64,000 bases of DNA from an uncultured Maricaulis sp. (GCF_947259345.1 NZ_CAMYLS010000024.1:1-64000), one strand, 5' to 3'. Positions 7,779 through 17,449 are shown, counted from the first letter of the stretch. The notes: generated by a model not told the origin, from the sequence alone. Made by a program: numbers and translations.

Positions 7779-9749
7779 ATGCGCCTTTCTGGCCCGAAGA
7801 TCAGCACCAGGTCGACGCCCGCTCCGGGTCAGTCCCTGCAGCATGGCGAAATCACCATTGCCTACCAGCCGATCCTGCGCGGCGGGTCGATCGCCATCAT
7901 GTGCTATTTCCTGTTCGACCTGGTCACCCGGCTCGCCTTTCCGGGCGAGTCCCATCATGGCGTCATGGTGCTGGCGGTCTCCTTCGCGGCGCTGACATCG
8001 ATCAGTGTGCGCCTGTATCTGTGCCGGACCCGTTCGGCCGGCCAGCTGGAAGTCGCGGGCAGCATTCTCTGCCTCAGCCTGTTTGCCAATTCGAACCTGC
8101 AACAAGTGCTCTATTTCCAGGACGAGAACCTGCTCTACTCGGTCCTCATGATGCCGATTTTCGCCGCCCTCCTGCCGAGCCGGCGGACAATTGCGGTCGC
8201 CACACTGCTGTGTTTCGCCAGCCTCGTCATACTGGTCCAGAGCAATATACCGGCGCGTATGAGCGACTATATCTGGATCGGCTTTTCCGGCATTGCCGCT
8301 GGGGTCGCCATTTCCCTCATCCTGCGCAATGCGGTCCTCAACTCGGTCAAGGCGCGTCTCGATGCCATCCGCGATCGCGAAACGGCCGAGGCCCTGGCCG
8401 CGGAAACGCGCCATCTCGCCGAATGCGACGCACTGACCAATCTGCCCAATCGCCGCAGCTTCTTCACCGAACTGGAAAGCCGCCTGGAGCGCCTTCGCCG
8501 CCATGGCGAACCCTTTGTGCTCGGCCTGGTCGACCTGGACGGGTTCAAGCCGGTCAATGACACCTATGGCCACGCGGCCGGCGATGAAATGCTCAAACAG
8601 GTCGCCGAACGCCTCAGGACTGTTGCCGGCGACACGGCGATGCCGGCCCGTCTGGGCGGCGATGAATTCGCCCTCATCGCATCGGCGCCCTGCACACGCA
8701 GCGAGACCGTCCTGCAGCTGGGCCATCGTATCGAGGCACAGCTTTCCCGCCCCTATGAACTGGGCGAATACACCTGCAAAGGGTCTGGGTCAGTCGGGCT
8801 GCTGATCTGCAATGACCCGGACCTCTCGACCCATGACGTCATGGAACGGGCCGATCACGCCCTCTATTTTGCCAAGCGCGCCCTGCAGGGCAAGGCGGTC
8901 CTGTTCAACGCCGCGCTCGAACACGAGATGATGGCCTCGAGCCAGGTCGACAAGGCGCTGCGCCGCTGCAATTACGAGACGGAGTTTACGGTCAAATTCC
9001 AGCCCCAATACGATCTCATCAAATCGAGGGTCATCGGTTTTGAAGCCCTGGCGCGGTGGGACTCGCCGGAATTGGGCACGGTCTCACCGGACGTCTTCAT
9101 CCAGGCTGCCGAGCGCGCCGGCATGATCCGTCCGCTGACCCAGGTCCTTCTGACCAAGGCGCTGACCGCGATGAAGGACTGGCCGGACGACCTGACCCTG
9201 TCCTTCAACCTGTCCGCCCATGACCTGATGTCACCGCAGGCCATGGAAAGCGTGCTGCAGACCGTGAGAGACAGCGGCCTGCCGACCAAGCGGATCGAGT
9301 TCGAGATCACCGAAACCGCCATGATGAGCGATTTCAACCAGGCCCGACGCGCCATCGACCAGATTTCAAAAGCCGGACATTCCGTGGCCCTGGACGATTT
9401 CGGCGTCGGCTATTCCTCTTTGCAGTATCTCCAGCAATTGCCGGTCTCGAAGCTCAAGATCGACCGATCCTTTGTCAGCCAGATGCTGGAAGATTCATCG
9501 TCCTTCAAGATTGTCCGGACCATGCTTTCCCTGTCCCAGACACTCGGTCTGGGTTGTGTGATCGAGGGCGTGGAGACGGAGGCACAAATGCATATCCTGC
9601 GCACACTCGGCGCCCGGCACGTCCAGGGCTATCTGATCGGCGAGCCGATGACCGCCGACGCCGTCCTGCCGCATCTGTCGTCCCCGCTCAAGATCGGCCG
9701 GCCCCGGCCGGACATCTGTCCGCCGGGGCTTCGCAAGGCGCGCGCATGA
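7779..9749 (+). CDS. Membrane GGDEF-EAL protein (c-di-GMP turnover)
   Basis: The protein has 656 residues. The N-terminal ~180 residues contain about five to six hydrophobic helices and no recognisable periplasmic sensor domain. GGDEF (293-297) is intact and preceded by RL. No RxxD inhibitory site is seen at the expected position before it. The EAL domain has E422-A-L, FNLS, EITETAMM, LDDFG, KLKIDRS, IEGVETE and QGY, so the phosphodiesterase residues look complete. Either or both activities are possible. The stop overlaps the start of the PAN-like exported protein (ATGA), so the two are probably co-translated and may work together. Confidence 0.92.
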   Translation: MRLSGPKISTRSTPAPGQSLQHGEITIAYQPILRGGSIAIMCYFLFDLVTRLAFPGESHHGVMVLAVSFAALTSISVRLYLCRTRSAGQLEVAGSILCLSLFANSNLQQVLYFQDENLLYSVLMMPIFAALLPSRRTIAVATLLCFASLVILVQSNIPARMSDYIWIGFSGIAAGVAISLILRNAVLNSVKARLDAIRDRETAEALAAETRHLAECDALTNLPNRRSFFTELESRLERLRRHGEPFVLGLVDLDGFKPVNDTYGHAAGDEMLKQVAERLRTVAGDTAMPARLGGDEFALIASAPCTRSETVLQLGHRIEAQLSRPYELGEYTCKGSGSVGLLICNDPDLSTHDVMERADHALYFAKRALQGKAVLFNAALEHEMMASSQVDKALRRCNYETEFTVKFQPQYDLIKSRVIGFEALARWDSPELGTVSPDVFIQAAERAGMIRPLTQVLLTKALTAMKDWPDDLTLSFNLSAHDLMSPQAMESVLQTVRDSGLPTKRIEFEITETAMMSDFNQARRAIDQISKAGHSVALDDFGVGYSSLQYLQQLPVSKLKIDRSFVSQMLEDSSSFKIVRTMLSLSQTLGLGCVIEGVETEAQMHILRTLGARHVQGYLIGEPMTADAVLPHLSSPLKIGRPRPDICPPGLRKARA

Positions 9750-10129
9750 GGCCGCTCGCAGGCCTTCTCTGCGGTCTTGCGGCACTGGCCTGCGGTGCCC
9801 CCGCCTTCGCCGATGATGTCATGGAAGGTCATGCCCGGCGCGGCGCCGTCTATGCCCGCATCCTGATGGAAGACCTCACCCCGAATGCCTGTGCCGCCCT
9901 GTGCGACGGCGATGGCCAGTGCCAGTCCTGGGTCTGGACCCGGGCCGAGCTGACTGGCACCGATCCGGGCTGCCACCTCCTCTCGGCCGCCCCGACGCCC
10001 TATCGCGCGCCCGGTCGTGTCACCGGCCTGTCGGGTCAGCTCAGTGATCGCATAGAAGCCGCCGCCGAGCGCGCCCCCAGCCCCCGCGAGGAAGACGCGC
10101 TGCGCGCCACCTTGCGCGGGCCCTACTGA
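9746..10129 (+). CDS. Exported PAN/Apple-like domain protein
   Basis: The 127-residue protein starts at an ATG overlapping the stop of the GGDEF-EAL gene. A signal peptide is clear (MRPLAGLLCGLAALACGAPA, cleavage after AFA). The mature part has cysteines in NACAALCDGDGQCQSWVW and GCHLL, the pattern of a PAN/Apple fold, which commonly binds protein or sugar ligands. It probably lies in the periplasm. Its coupling to a c-di-GMP enzyme suggests an accessory ligand-binding or matrix-related role, but this is inference. Confidence 0.75.
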   Translation: MRPLAGLLCGLAALACGAPAFADDVMEGHARRGAVYARILMEDLTPNACAALCDGDGQCQSWVWTRAELTGTDPGCHLLSAAPTPYRAPGRVTGLSGQLSDRIEAAAERAPSPREEDALRATLRGPY

Positions 10130-10236
10130 GCGTCCGCCGCAAAACTCCCAATTCCCGTACAATTTGAAACATCCCTCCTACGGTTTTTTTACCTGCTGCT
10201 GAGAGATTGAGGCCTCACCATCGCGTGGAGTGGGAC

Positions 10237-11319
10237 ATGGCGGTCATCAGCAAGCTCAACAATCTGGTCGGACTGGCGCGCGAGAAGTCGAGCGATCGCC
10301 GTCGGGCCCTGTTGCGCGAAGTGACTGACCTTTTCTTCGAGGAAACACCCGAGCGCGACAGCGCCGTCTCCGGACGTTTTGACGAAGTCCTCTCCGCCCT
10401 TGCCGAACAGACGGCCCAGGACGCCCGCGAGGAATTGTCCCACCGCTTTGCGGATACGCCGCTGGCGCCGCGCGGCCTTGTGTTGAAACTGGCCCAGGAC
10501 GCCATCGAGGTGGCCGGCCCGATGCTGTCCCAATCCTCGGTGCTGTCCGAAGATGATCTGGTGAGCATCGCGGAAAAAGGCTGCCAGGACCGCCTCAAGG
10601 CTATGTCGAAGCGCGAAGAAGTCTCCGAACGCCTGTCTGACACGATTGTCCGCCGCGGCGATGACGAGACCGTGGCGACGCTGATCTCGAATGAAGGCGC
10701 ACAGATTTCCCGCGAGACCTTCGAGACCGTGTCCGAACGGGCCGAGACCTCCGAAATCCTTCAGGCGCCGCTGGTCAAGCGCAGCGATACGCCCAATGAC
10801 ATCCTCGCGGACATGATGCTCACCGTACGCAATCACTTGCGTGACCAGATCATGGAACGCTTCGACAGTGTCGACCCGGCCATCATCGACCAGGCCATGG
10901 CCGTCTCGAAAGCGCGCCTGGCCGCCCGGATCCGGAATGACAAGCAGATCGAGGACGCGCGAAAATTCATTGCCTCCATGGCGATGCGCAAGAAGCTCGA
11001 TGGCAGCCTGCTCGCCCGTCTCCTGCGTGAAGGTGAACAGGTGAAATGCCATGTCGGCTTCGCCGAGATGACCGGGGTCGATTACACAGCCGCCAAGCGT
11101 GCCATCGAGCAGGAAAGCATCGATCCGCTGGCCCTGATCTGCAAGTCCGCCGGTTTCGACAAGGCGCTTTTCGTGACCCTTGCCGTGCTGCGCCACAGCA
11201 ATAGCGAAGACGCCTTCCGCGATGCCCGCGAACTGGGCAATCTCTACGACCGCATCACCGCAGATGACGCCGCCCGCGCGATGCGCTTCTGGCGCATGCG
11301 CCGGGACATGGCGGCCTAG
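10237..11319 (+). CDS. DUF2336 protein (first of two)
   Basis: The protein is 360 residues from the ATG at 10237, behind a GTGGAG sequence. It is helical throughout, cytoplasmic, with no membrane segment. It has the DUF2336 layout: an N-terminal helix-rich region (LVGLAREKSSDRRRALLREV), HEAT-like helices in the middle, and a C-terminal part ending MRFWRMRRDMAA. DUF2336 proteins are widespread in alphaproteobacteria, and I know of no firmly established biochemical activity. A diverged paralogue lies at 39219-40310 on the other strand. The 107-bp upstream gap carries a run of T at 10183-10190 but no clear hairpin. Confidence 0.8.
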   Translation: MAVISKLNNLVGLAREKSSDRRRALLREVTDLFFEETPERDSAVSGRFDEVLSALAEQTAQDAREELSHRFADTPLAPRGLVLKLAQDAIEVAGPMLSQSSVLSEDDLVSIAEKGCQDRLKAMSKREEVSERLSDTIVRRGDDETVATLISNEGAQISRETFETVSERAETSEILQAPLVKRSDTPNDILADMMLTVRNHLRDQIMERFDSVDPAIIDQAMAVSKARLAARIRNDKQIEDARKFIASMAMRKKLDGSLLARLLREGEQVKCHVGFAEMTGVDYTAAKRAIEQESIDPLALICKSAGFDKALFVTLAVLRHSNSEDAFRDARELGNLYDRITADDAARAMRFWRMRRDMAA

Positions 11320-11362
11320 GCAGCCCCTTCCCTGACCGCCTGGCCCGTGCCAGTCTTCCCCC

Positions 11363-11836
11363 ATGCCCGAGGTCATTGATCCTGACATTGCGACCCGCGT
11401 GATCGCCCGGCTGGACACCTGGCTGGGCGAGGCGGGTTTGCGGCTGGAGATTGCGCCGTCGGAGTTTGGGGTCCTTCACGGCGATGCGGTCGATATTCTC
11501 GTCCACAGCGCGACACTGCCGCCGCTTCGCATCACTGTGTTTGACGAGTATGGCGACCTGGGCACCCACGATGCCCGTCTGGCCCTGGTGATGATCGGAC
11601 GCGGGTTTGGTGAGCTGGACGATGCGGGCGATGCCGTCGTCTGGGCCCAGGCCGAGGGGCTCGATCCGGATGATCCGGCCCCGACGCTCCTGCACCAACA
11701 GCTGAGCGCGGCGCGCGCGGCCTTTCTGAAGGCCTGGGGCGAGCCGCCGGACGTCGTCACGGATCTGGACTGGCAGCTCAATGCCGGCACGGCGCAAGCG
11801 CTGCGGCGGGCGGCGGGGCTCTTGCCGAAGCGGTGA
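11363..11836 (+). CDS. Conserved hypothetical cytoplasmic protein
   Basis: The protein has 157 residues, begins MPEVIDPDIATRVIARLDTW and has no signal peptide or membrane segment. It is acidic with an alternating strand/helix pattern (LRITVFDEYGDLGTHDARLA, then ALVMIGRGFGELDDAGDAVV). I do not recognise a family. Codon use has the strong G/C third-position bias of its neighbours, which supports a real gene. It follows the DUF2336 gene by 43 nt and could be in its operon. It is followed at once by an R1 repeat. Confidence 0.6.
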   Translation: MPEVIDPDIATRVIARLDTWLGEAGLRLEIAPSEFGVLHGDAVDILVHSATLPPLRITVFDEYGDLGTHDARLALVMIGRGFGELDDAGDAVVWAQAEGLDPDDPAPTLLHQQLSAARAAFLKAWGEPPDVVTDLDWQLNAGTAQALRRAAGLLPKR

Positions 11837-11851
11837 CGGCCCTCCAATACC

Positions 11852-11971
11852 TTGTCATCCCCGCTGAATGTCCGGCGAAGGCCGGACGCAAGGCGGGGAT
11901 CTATGTGGTCGCCACGAGTTAGGTCCCTGACTTTCGCCCCGCCTTCGCGGGGCGTCCATCAGGGATGACAA
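11852..11971. repeat. R1 palindromic intergenic repeat, copy B
   Basis: The element is 120 bp, in the opposite orientation to copy A: the GTCCGGC hairpin comes first and the GCCCCGC...GCGGGGC hairpin second. The ends are TTGTCATCCCC and AGGGATGACAA. It fills the convergent gap between the gene ending at 11836 and the MscS gene ending at 11996. Confidence 0.88.
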
Positions 11972-11995
11972 TCACGCGAACTGTCCGCGCGCCGA

Positions 11996-13189
11996 TCAGC
12001 CCTTGCCCGCCTCACTCGCCACCACAGCTTTCGCGCCATCATCACCCGGCGGCGTAAACACCTCGGCGCCGCTTTCGACATAGATACTGGTCGAGGGGAA
12101 GGCGAATTCGGTGCCGGCGGTTTCGACCGTGTCCTTGATGAAGAAGGCGAGCTCCTCCTTCAGACGCAGCCATTCGCCCCAGCTCGTGGTCTTGGTGAAG
12201 CAATACAGCATGAAATCGATCGAGGACGGGCCAAAACTGTCGACCCGCATGAAGGTCGAAACCTCCGGTGCCTGGGCATATTCCGGATGGCTTTCGATAT
12301 AGCCCAGCACCTTGTCGCGGATCTCGCGCAGCTGCTCCGCCGTGGAGTCGTAGCGCACGCCGATGATCCAGTAGGTCCGGCGATGCGTCATGCGGGTGAA
12401 ATTGATGACCGCATTGTCGGCAAGTTTCGAATTGGGGACATAGACCGGGCCCTTGTCGAAACGGCGCACCACGGTGGAGCGGAAATTGATCTCTTCGACC
12501 GTGCCTTCGACAATCCCGTCCACCTTGACCCAGTCGCCAGGCAGGAAGCGCTTCTCGGTCAGGATGAGAATGCCGGCGATAAGATTCTTGAACAGGTCCT
12601 GGGCGCCCAGGCCGATGGCGACGCCGAACAGGCCGAGACCGGCGACAATGCCGGCGACCGGAATATCCCAGACCTGCAGAACCGCGGCCGCACCGACAAT
12701 GATGAAGACGATGCGCAATGCCTTGGTCATCCAGTCAATCATGACCGGCGTCAGCGCATTGCGAAGCCCCTGCAGGGCATGGGCGAGCGGACCGACCGCA
12801 TTGTGCAACGCCCAGAAGAGCGCAATCACCACGAGGGACTGGACGAATTGATGACCGCGCAGCGTGCCCTCCCCGCCGAACTGCAGGATGTTGAGGGCGA
12901 AGAAGAGGGCGATGATCACGGGAACCAGTTTCATCGGCCCGGCCAGGGCATCGACCACCGCATCGTCGAATGTGGTCTCGCTTTTCGAGGCCAGGCGCTT
13001 GAGCGCGGCAATCAGCCAGCGCGCAATCATGCCGCGGGCGACAATCCCGATCAGCACGATCAGCAGGGCCAACAGGCCCTGGCCGATGCTCACGCCCAGG
13101 AAAGACGTGTTCCAGACATCCAGGATCAGGGCCCAGAGCTCCCGCGCCTGCTCCGGCAGATTCCCCTCGGTCGAGGCTGACGTCGTCAT
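11996..13189 (-). CDS. MscS-family mechanosensitive channel
   Basis: The 397-residue inner-membrane channel relieves osmotic stress. There are about four to five hydrophobic segments in residues 25-190. The pore helix region is GLGLFGVAIGLGAQDLFKNL, followed by the MscS beta domain (EKRFLPGDWVKVDGIVEGTV, then VYVPNSKLADNAVINFTR) and the cytoplasmic alpha/beta domain ending in FAFPSTSIYVE. These match the MscS/YnaI type. The start overlaps the stop of the prfC gene (ATGA), so it is probably the second gene of a prfC-mscS unit. Confidence 0.9.
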   Translation of the reverse strand: MTTSASTEGNLPEQARELWALILDVWNTSFLGVSIGQGLLALLIVLIGIVARGMIARWLIAALKRLASKSETTFDDAVVDALAGPMKLVPVIIALFFALNILQFGGEGTLRGHQFVQSLVVIALFWALHNAVGPLAHALQGLRNALTPVMIDWMTKALRIVFIIVGAAAVLQVWDIPVAGIVAGLGLFGVAIGLGAQDLFKNLIAGILILTEKRFLPGDWVKVDGIVEGTVEEINFRSTVVRRFDKGPVYVPNSKLADNAVINFTRMTHRRTYWIIGVRYDSTAEQLREIRDKVLGYIESHPEYAQAPEVSTFMRVDSFGPSSIDFMLYCFTKTTSWGEWLRLKEELAFFIKDTVETAGTEFAFPSTSIYVESGAEVFTPPGDDGAKAVVASEAGKG

Positions 13190-14793
13190 GCGGCCCGCTC
13201 CTTGGCACGGTGGAAGGTGAGGTCGGGGAATTTCTCTTCCGAATAGGAGACTTCCCAGGCCGATTTGGCGAGGAAAACCGGATCGCCATTGATATCCTCG
13301 GCCATGGCCGATTTGTGCCGGTCGGCAAAGGCCTCGATCTTGTCACGCGCGCCGGTGACCCAGCGGGCCGTGTCGTAAGGCGCCGGTTCGAAATCGACCT
13401 CCAGCCCGTATTCGGCGGCGACGCGCTCGCGCATCACATCGATCTGCAGCGCGCCCACGGCCCCGACGATGAAATCACCGCCCAGGGTCGGCCGGAAGAG
13501 CTGGGTCACACCCTCCTCGGCCAGGCTTTCCAGCGCCTTCTTGAGGTGCTTCGCCTTCAACGGATCGGCCAGGCGGGCGCGGCGCAGGATTTCCGGGGCG
13601 AAATTGGGAATGCCAGAGAAGCGCAACTTGCCGGTCTCGGACAGGCTGTCCCCGACCCGCAGCGTACCGTGATTGGGCACGCCCATGACGTCACCGGCAA
13701 AGGCCTCGTCGGCGATCTCGCGATCCTGGGCGAAAAAGAGGATGGGCGAGGACACGGTGAGCTGTTTGCCAGCCTCGGTCTTCAGCTTCATGCCGCGTTT
13801 GAAGGTGCCCGAACACAAGCGCACAAAGGCGACGCGGTCGCGGTGATTGGGGTCCATATTGGCCTGCACCTTGAAGACAAAACCGGCGACTTCCTTGCCG
13901 CCCGGCTCGAGCTCCACCGCCAGGCCATTCTTGACCGCCGGCATGGCGGCCGGCCCCGGAATGATGTCGGCCAGCCCGTCCAGAAGCTCGCGCACCCCAA
14001 AGCCGCGCAGGGCCGAGCCGAAGAAGACCGGAGTCATATGACCTTCCAGGAAGCTTTGCATCTTGAAGGCGGGGCACAGCTCGGCCGCGACTTCAGCGCC
14101 CTCTTCCAGTTCCGCGACCTCGTCCTCGGAGAGGTGATCGCGGATCTCAGTGCCGTCGAGCGCCCAGCGCGGACTGGCGGCGGTGTCGTCGCGGTCATCG
14201 CCGGGCTTTTGATAGCCGACGAAATTCTTTGTCCTGAGGTCGAGCACGCCCTTGAACCGATTGCCCGAACCGGAGGGCCACTGCATTGGCACGGTGTCCA
14301 GCGCCAGCTTGTCCTGGATGTCTTCGAGCAGATCGACCGGGTCCAGCGCCTCCCGGTCCATCTTGTTGATGAAGGTGACGATGGGAATGTCGCGCAGGCG
14401 GCAGACCTCGACCAGTTTCAGCGTCCGCGGCTCCACACCCTTGGCCGCGTCGAGCACCATGATGGCACTGTCGGCCGCGGTCAGCGTGCGATACGTGTCT
14501 TCGGAGAAATCCTCGTGGCCCGGCGTATCGAGCAGGTTGAAGAGGAGGGCCCGGTGTTCAAACGTCATCACCGAGGCGGAGACCGAAATCCCGCGCTCCT
14601 GTTCGATCTTCATCCAGTCCGACTGGGTCCGGCGGTTTTCGCCGCGGGCGCGGACCTGGCCGGCCAGGCGGATGGCGCCGGCGGACAGGAGCAGCGTCTC
14701 GGTCAGCGTCGTCTTACCGGCGTCGGGATGGGAGATGATCGCGAAGGAACGGCGGCGCGCCCATTCCGGGGCGTCTTGGGTCGGGGCAGTCAT
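13186..14793 (-). CDS. prfC: Peptide chain release factor 3
   Basis: This GTPase recycles RF1/RF2 from the ribosome after termination. At 535 residues it matches E. coli RF3 (529). The G1 motif is HPDAGKTT, near residues 22-29, followed by DTPGHEDFSEDTYRTL (G3) and FINKMDRE (G4). The C-terminal RF3-specific domain is present (FAQDREIADEAFAGDVMGVP, VGALQIDVMRERV). It ends with the 4-nt overlap into the MscS gene. Confidence 0.95.
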   Translation of the reverse strand: MTAPTQDAPEWARRRSFAIISHPDAGKTTLTETLLLSAGAIRLAGQVRARGENRRTQSDWMKIEQERGISVSASVMTFEHRALLFNLLDTPGHEDFSEDTYRTLTAADSAIMVLDAAKGVEPRTLKLVEVCRLRDIPIVTFINKMDREALDPVDLLEDIQDKLALDTVPMQWPSGSGNRFKGVLDLRTKNFVGYQKPGDDRDDTAASPRWALDGTEIRDHLSEDEVAELEEGAEVAAELCPAFKMQSFLEGHMTPVFFGSALRGFGVRELLDGLADIIPGPAAMPAVKNGLAVELEPGGKEVAGFVFKVQANMDPNHRDRVAFVRLCSGTFKRGMKLKTEAGKQLTVSSPILFFAQDREIADEAFAGDVMGVPNHGTLRVGDSLSETGKLRFSGIPNFAPEILRRARLADPLKAKHLKKALESLAEEGVTQLFRPTLGGDFIVGAVGALQIDVMRERVAAEYGLEVDFEPAPYDTARWVTGARDKIEAFADRHKSAMAEDINGDPVFLAKSAWEVSYSEEKFPDLTFHRAKERAA

Positions 14794-14857
14794 GGCGGGC
14801 TCATGTGTGATGCAGGGCGTCCGGTTACCCTGTTACCGCCCCCGCGCGCAAGTCACC

Positions 14858-15247
14858 TCACGCGGCAAGCCAGACCTGGTCATTGATCTGCCCGGCCGTG
14901 AGATAGCCCAGCTCCTGGTCCTTCCACAGCGAGGCCAGGGTCGTGATCGTGACATTGGCATAGCGCAGCCCGACCTCGGCATGGCTCGCAGCCCCGTCGG
15001 GGCGGACGGCCAGCAGGGCGTTCGCGCCCGGCGCGACATAGCTGATCAGGGCGACCAGGTGGCGCACATGTTCCGGCTTGTTATGAGCAATATTGGGATC
15101 AGCGAAGACAGCTTCCCGGACCAGGCTATTGAGCTGGGCGGCGGTCAGAGTCTCGATCTGCTCGGGCGAGAGCGGGATTTGGCCAGAGCGCAAAACCCCG
15201 TTCAGATCCCCCAGATCGAAAACGACATCGTTGAAGAGAAACAACAT
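14858..15247 (-). CDS. Hypothetical protein, unknown family
   Basis: The 129-residue protein starts MLFLFNDVVFDLGDLNGVL. It has no signal peptide or membrane helix. The middle is helical (LTAAQLNSLVREAVFADPNI, then HVRHLVALISYVAPGANALL), and the end repeats a short L..G.I.. pattern. I recognise no domain. Codon bias and a clear gap to both neighbours support it as a gene. It lies 64 nt upstream of prfC on the same strand and 55 nt downstream of the DUF1491 gene, so it may belong to the same transcript. Confidence 0.6.
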   Translation of the reverse strand: MLFLFNDVVFDLGDLNGVLRSGQIPLSPEQIETLTAAQLNSLVREAVFADPNIAHNKPEHVRHLVALISYVAPGANALLAVRPDGAASHAEVGLRYANVTITTLASLWKDQELGYLTAGQINDQVWLAA

Positions 15248-15302
15248 GGCGAACCCGAAGCGCTAGGAGCAATTTGAACCCTCCCAGCCTAGCGCCGGTG
15301 CG

Positions 15303-15632
15303 TTAAGGATTTTCTACCGGCTCGGTCAGGAAATGGCGCCCCTGCCGATCCTCGATCTCGACGATCCAGATATCCGGATCCTGATCGGCCCGCTTGTGGC
15401 AATAGGCATCCAGGCTCGCCTCATCCGTCTCGGGACGCCGGGTCCAGATCCGCTCACCCTGATCGTCCCGCGACGGGACATAAAGGTGTGCCAGTTGCGA
15501 CCCCGATACCACTTTCACGAGTATCGCCCCGGCATCTTCGTCTCCCCGGCGAATCACATAAGCCGACGCAAACGCTGATTCAGCCCTGCGTATCAAGGCA
15601 TCCAGCCAGAATTTCGATTTCAGAGCACTCAT
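15303..15632 (-). CDS. DUF1491 family protein
   Basis: The 109-residue protein begins MSALKSKFWLDALIRRAESA and contains ASAYVIRRGDEDAGAILVKV and a D.DIWIVEIEDR segment. This pattern fits DUF1491, a small family of alphaproteobacterial cytoplasmic proteins of unknown function. The length is normal for it. It is divergent from the exported protein starting at 15690, and the 57-bp gap between them must carry both promoters. Confidence 0.8.
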   Translation of the reverse strand: MSALKSKFWLDALIRRAESAFASAYVIRRGDEDAGAILVKVVSGSQLAHLYVPSRDDQGERIWTRRPETDEASLDAYCHKRADQDPDIWIVEIEDRQGRHFLTEPVENP

Positions 15633-15689
15633 TTCGATTGCTGGCAGCCCAATTGCTTAATAATCTGTAAACGGGTGAGGGAGCGTTTC

Positions 15690-17360
15690 ATGTTTGTAAG
15701 AGTATTGTCGTCTGCGGTCGCCGCATTGGCCATCCTTGCGTCCGGCCCGATGGCCGTCTGGGGACAGGACAATCCGGCTGCCAGCGCAGTAGAGACGATT
15801 CCGGTCAATACGGAAGAGCGCAGTCTTGCGGACCTTGATGGCGGTTCAAACGCCTTCATCCTGTCCACATCACGTGAGCGGGCGCAGATCCATTTCTCCC
15901 TGCCGCCGAATGTCGACACCACGGAAGCCTGGCTTCGCCTCGCCGCCCGTCCGGCCAGCGACAGCACATCCGGTCTCATCCATGTCTCGGTCAATGGCGG
16001 CGAAGCCATCACCATCCGCCCCCAGGCCCGGGCCATGGAAGCGCGCTTCGCCCTCTTCTCCGCCGATTTCCGCGCCGGCGATAATACACTCGAGATCGCC
16101 TACACCACAGACACCCCGGCGGCTGGCTGGATTGTCGATGCCCGGCGCTCGCAGATGCGCCTGACCCTGGAACCGGTTGCCGCGATCGACACGCTGGATG
16201 ATCTGGAACACGCGCTCGGCGCCGATTATGCCGCGCCGCGGCGGATCGCGCTTCTCACCGAGGACAGCCGCGAACGCGTGACGCTGGAAGCCCTTGTGGC
16301 GCAGGGGCTTGCCCTGCGCGCCGGCCAGGTCCCGCTTTTCACCGCCAATGCCGAAGAGGCCGATCTGGTTGTTCGCATTGGCGACAATGCCCGCCTTGCC
16401 GCCGATGATCGCGCGGCCCTGCGCTCCGGTGACCTGTCCACCGGCCCCGAAATCGCCTTCCGCAATGACGGCATCCCGCACCTCATCATCACCGGTCGCT
16501 ATCTCGATGAAGCCACGGCGGCCGCCCGCCTGATGGCGGCTCGCTCCTTCGATGGCTATCAACGCAGTTTTCTCGCCTCGGATGCGATGACAGCCACGCG
16601 ACTGGGCACCCGCCAGGTCCGCGATGCCCGCACCCTGCACGCCAATGCCGACCTGAGGACCTTTGCCGATACGGGCCTGCCTTTCTCGGCTGACCAGGGT
16701 TCGCGCACGGCAGTCCAGTTCTCGACCCGTTTCGATGCCGATCGGCATGGTGCCCTGTCCGTCATGGCCCGCGCCGCCCTGATCAGCGGCGAAGCCTGGC
16801 TCTATGCCTGGTATGGCGATGCTGACGCGACAGCGCCCGCCAATCACAATCTCCTCGTCATCGGCCCGGGCTCGACCGAAATCGCGGCGATCGACCGCAA
16901 TGCCCCGGCCGAGCTTCGCGCCGCATTGCGCGCTGCCGAACGGTCGCGCGGCCAGCGTGGCCTGATGCGCCTTGCCGCCGCAGCCTATGCCGACGCCGGC
17001 GATGTTGAAGCCGGCGCCGAGGTCGGGATCGGCGTAGCCTCGCTCTTCCGCGACCAGGCCAATCAAAGCCGCTGGATCGCCACGCTGACGGCGCCGGACA
17101 TCGCCTCCTTCGAGGCGGCCGGACGGTCACTGGCCCGCTCCGATCTGTGGATGGCGCTGGAAGGCCGGGCCGCTGTCTGGAGTGCCCGCGGTGTCACGGC
17201 GCTGGATTATGCGGTGGTCTCGCCGACCCTGTCAGAACGGGCGCGTGAATTTGCGGTCGACCATACGCGTGACGCCGCCTTCATTCTGTTCGGCGCCGCC
17301 TTCCTGCTCCTGATGCGCGGCTTTCTGGGACGTCGCAAGCGGGTTTCCGCGCAATCCTAG
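15690..17360 (+). CDS. Exported, C-terminally anchored BcsB-like protein
   Basis: The ATG at 15690 follows GAGGGAG at 7 nt and gives 556 residues; the GTG at 15675 overlaps that site and is not used. There is a signal peptide (ending near VWGQD), a long periplasmic region and a single C-terminal membrane segment (AFILFGAAFLLLMRGFLG) followed by RRKR. The layout, with jelly-roll-like strands (WLRLAARPASDSTSGLIHVS) and a terminal anchor, recalls the cellulose synthase subunit BcsB. No synthase (BcsA) or other polysaccharide gene is adjacent, so the similarity is structural at best. It could be an envelope protein of unrelated function. Confidence 0.5.
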   Translation: MFVRVLSSAVAALAILASGPMAVWGQDNPAASAVETIPVNTEERSLADLDGGSNAFILSTSRERAQIHFSLPPNVDTTEAWLRLAARPASDSTSGLIHVSVNGGEAITIRPQARAMEARFALFSADFRAGDNTLEIAYTTDTPAAGWIVDARRSQMRLTLEPVAAIDTLDDLEHALGADYAAPRRIALLTEDSRERVTLEALVAQGLALRAGQVPLFTANAEEADLVVRIGDNARLAADDRAALRSGDLSTGPEIAFRNDGIPHLIITGRYLDEATAAARLMAARSFDGYQRSFLASDAMTATRLGTRQVRDARTLHANADLRTFADTGLPFSADQGSRTAVQFSTRFDADRHGALSVMARAALISGEAWLYAWYGDADATAPANHNLLVIGPGSTEIAAIDRNAPAELRAALRAAERSRGQRGLMRLAAAAYADAGDVEAGAEVGIGVASLFRDQANQSRWIATLTAPDIASFEAAGRSLARSDLWMALEGRAAVWSARGVTALDYAVVSPTLSERAREFAVDHTRDAAFILFGAAFLLLMRGFLGRRKRVSAQS

Positions 17361-17449
17361 TGATTGAATTCGCAGAGAATTAACTACCCTTCTTCACGCC
17401 GCATCAAACTCAGCCTGTTAGACATCTCCCCATGCAAGCGGGATTTGTC

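Noticed and set aside
13210-14886. 558-residue plus-strand open frame
   Set aside because: It is antisense to prfC; same reason.
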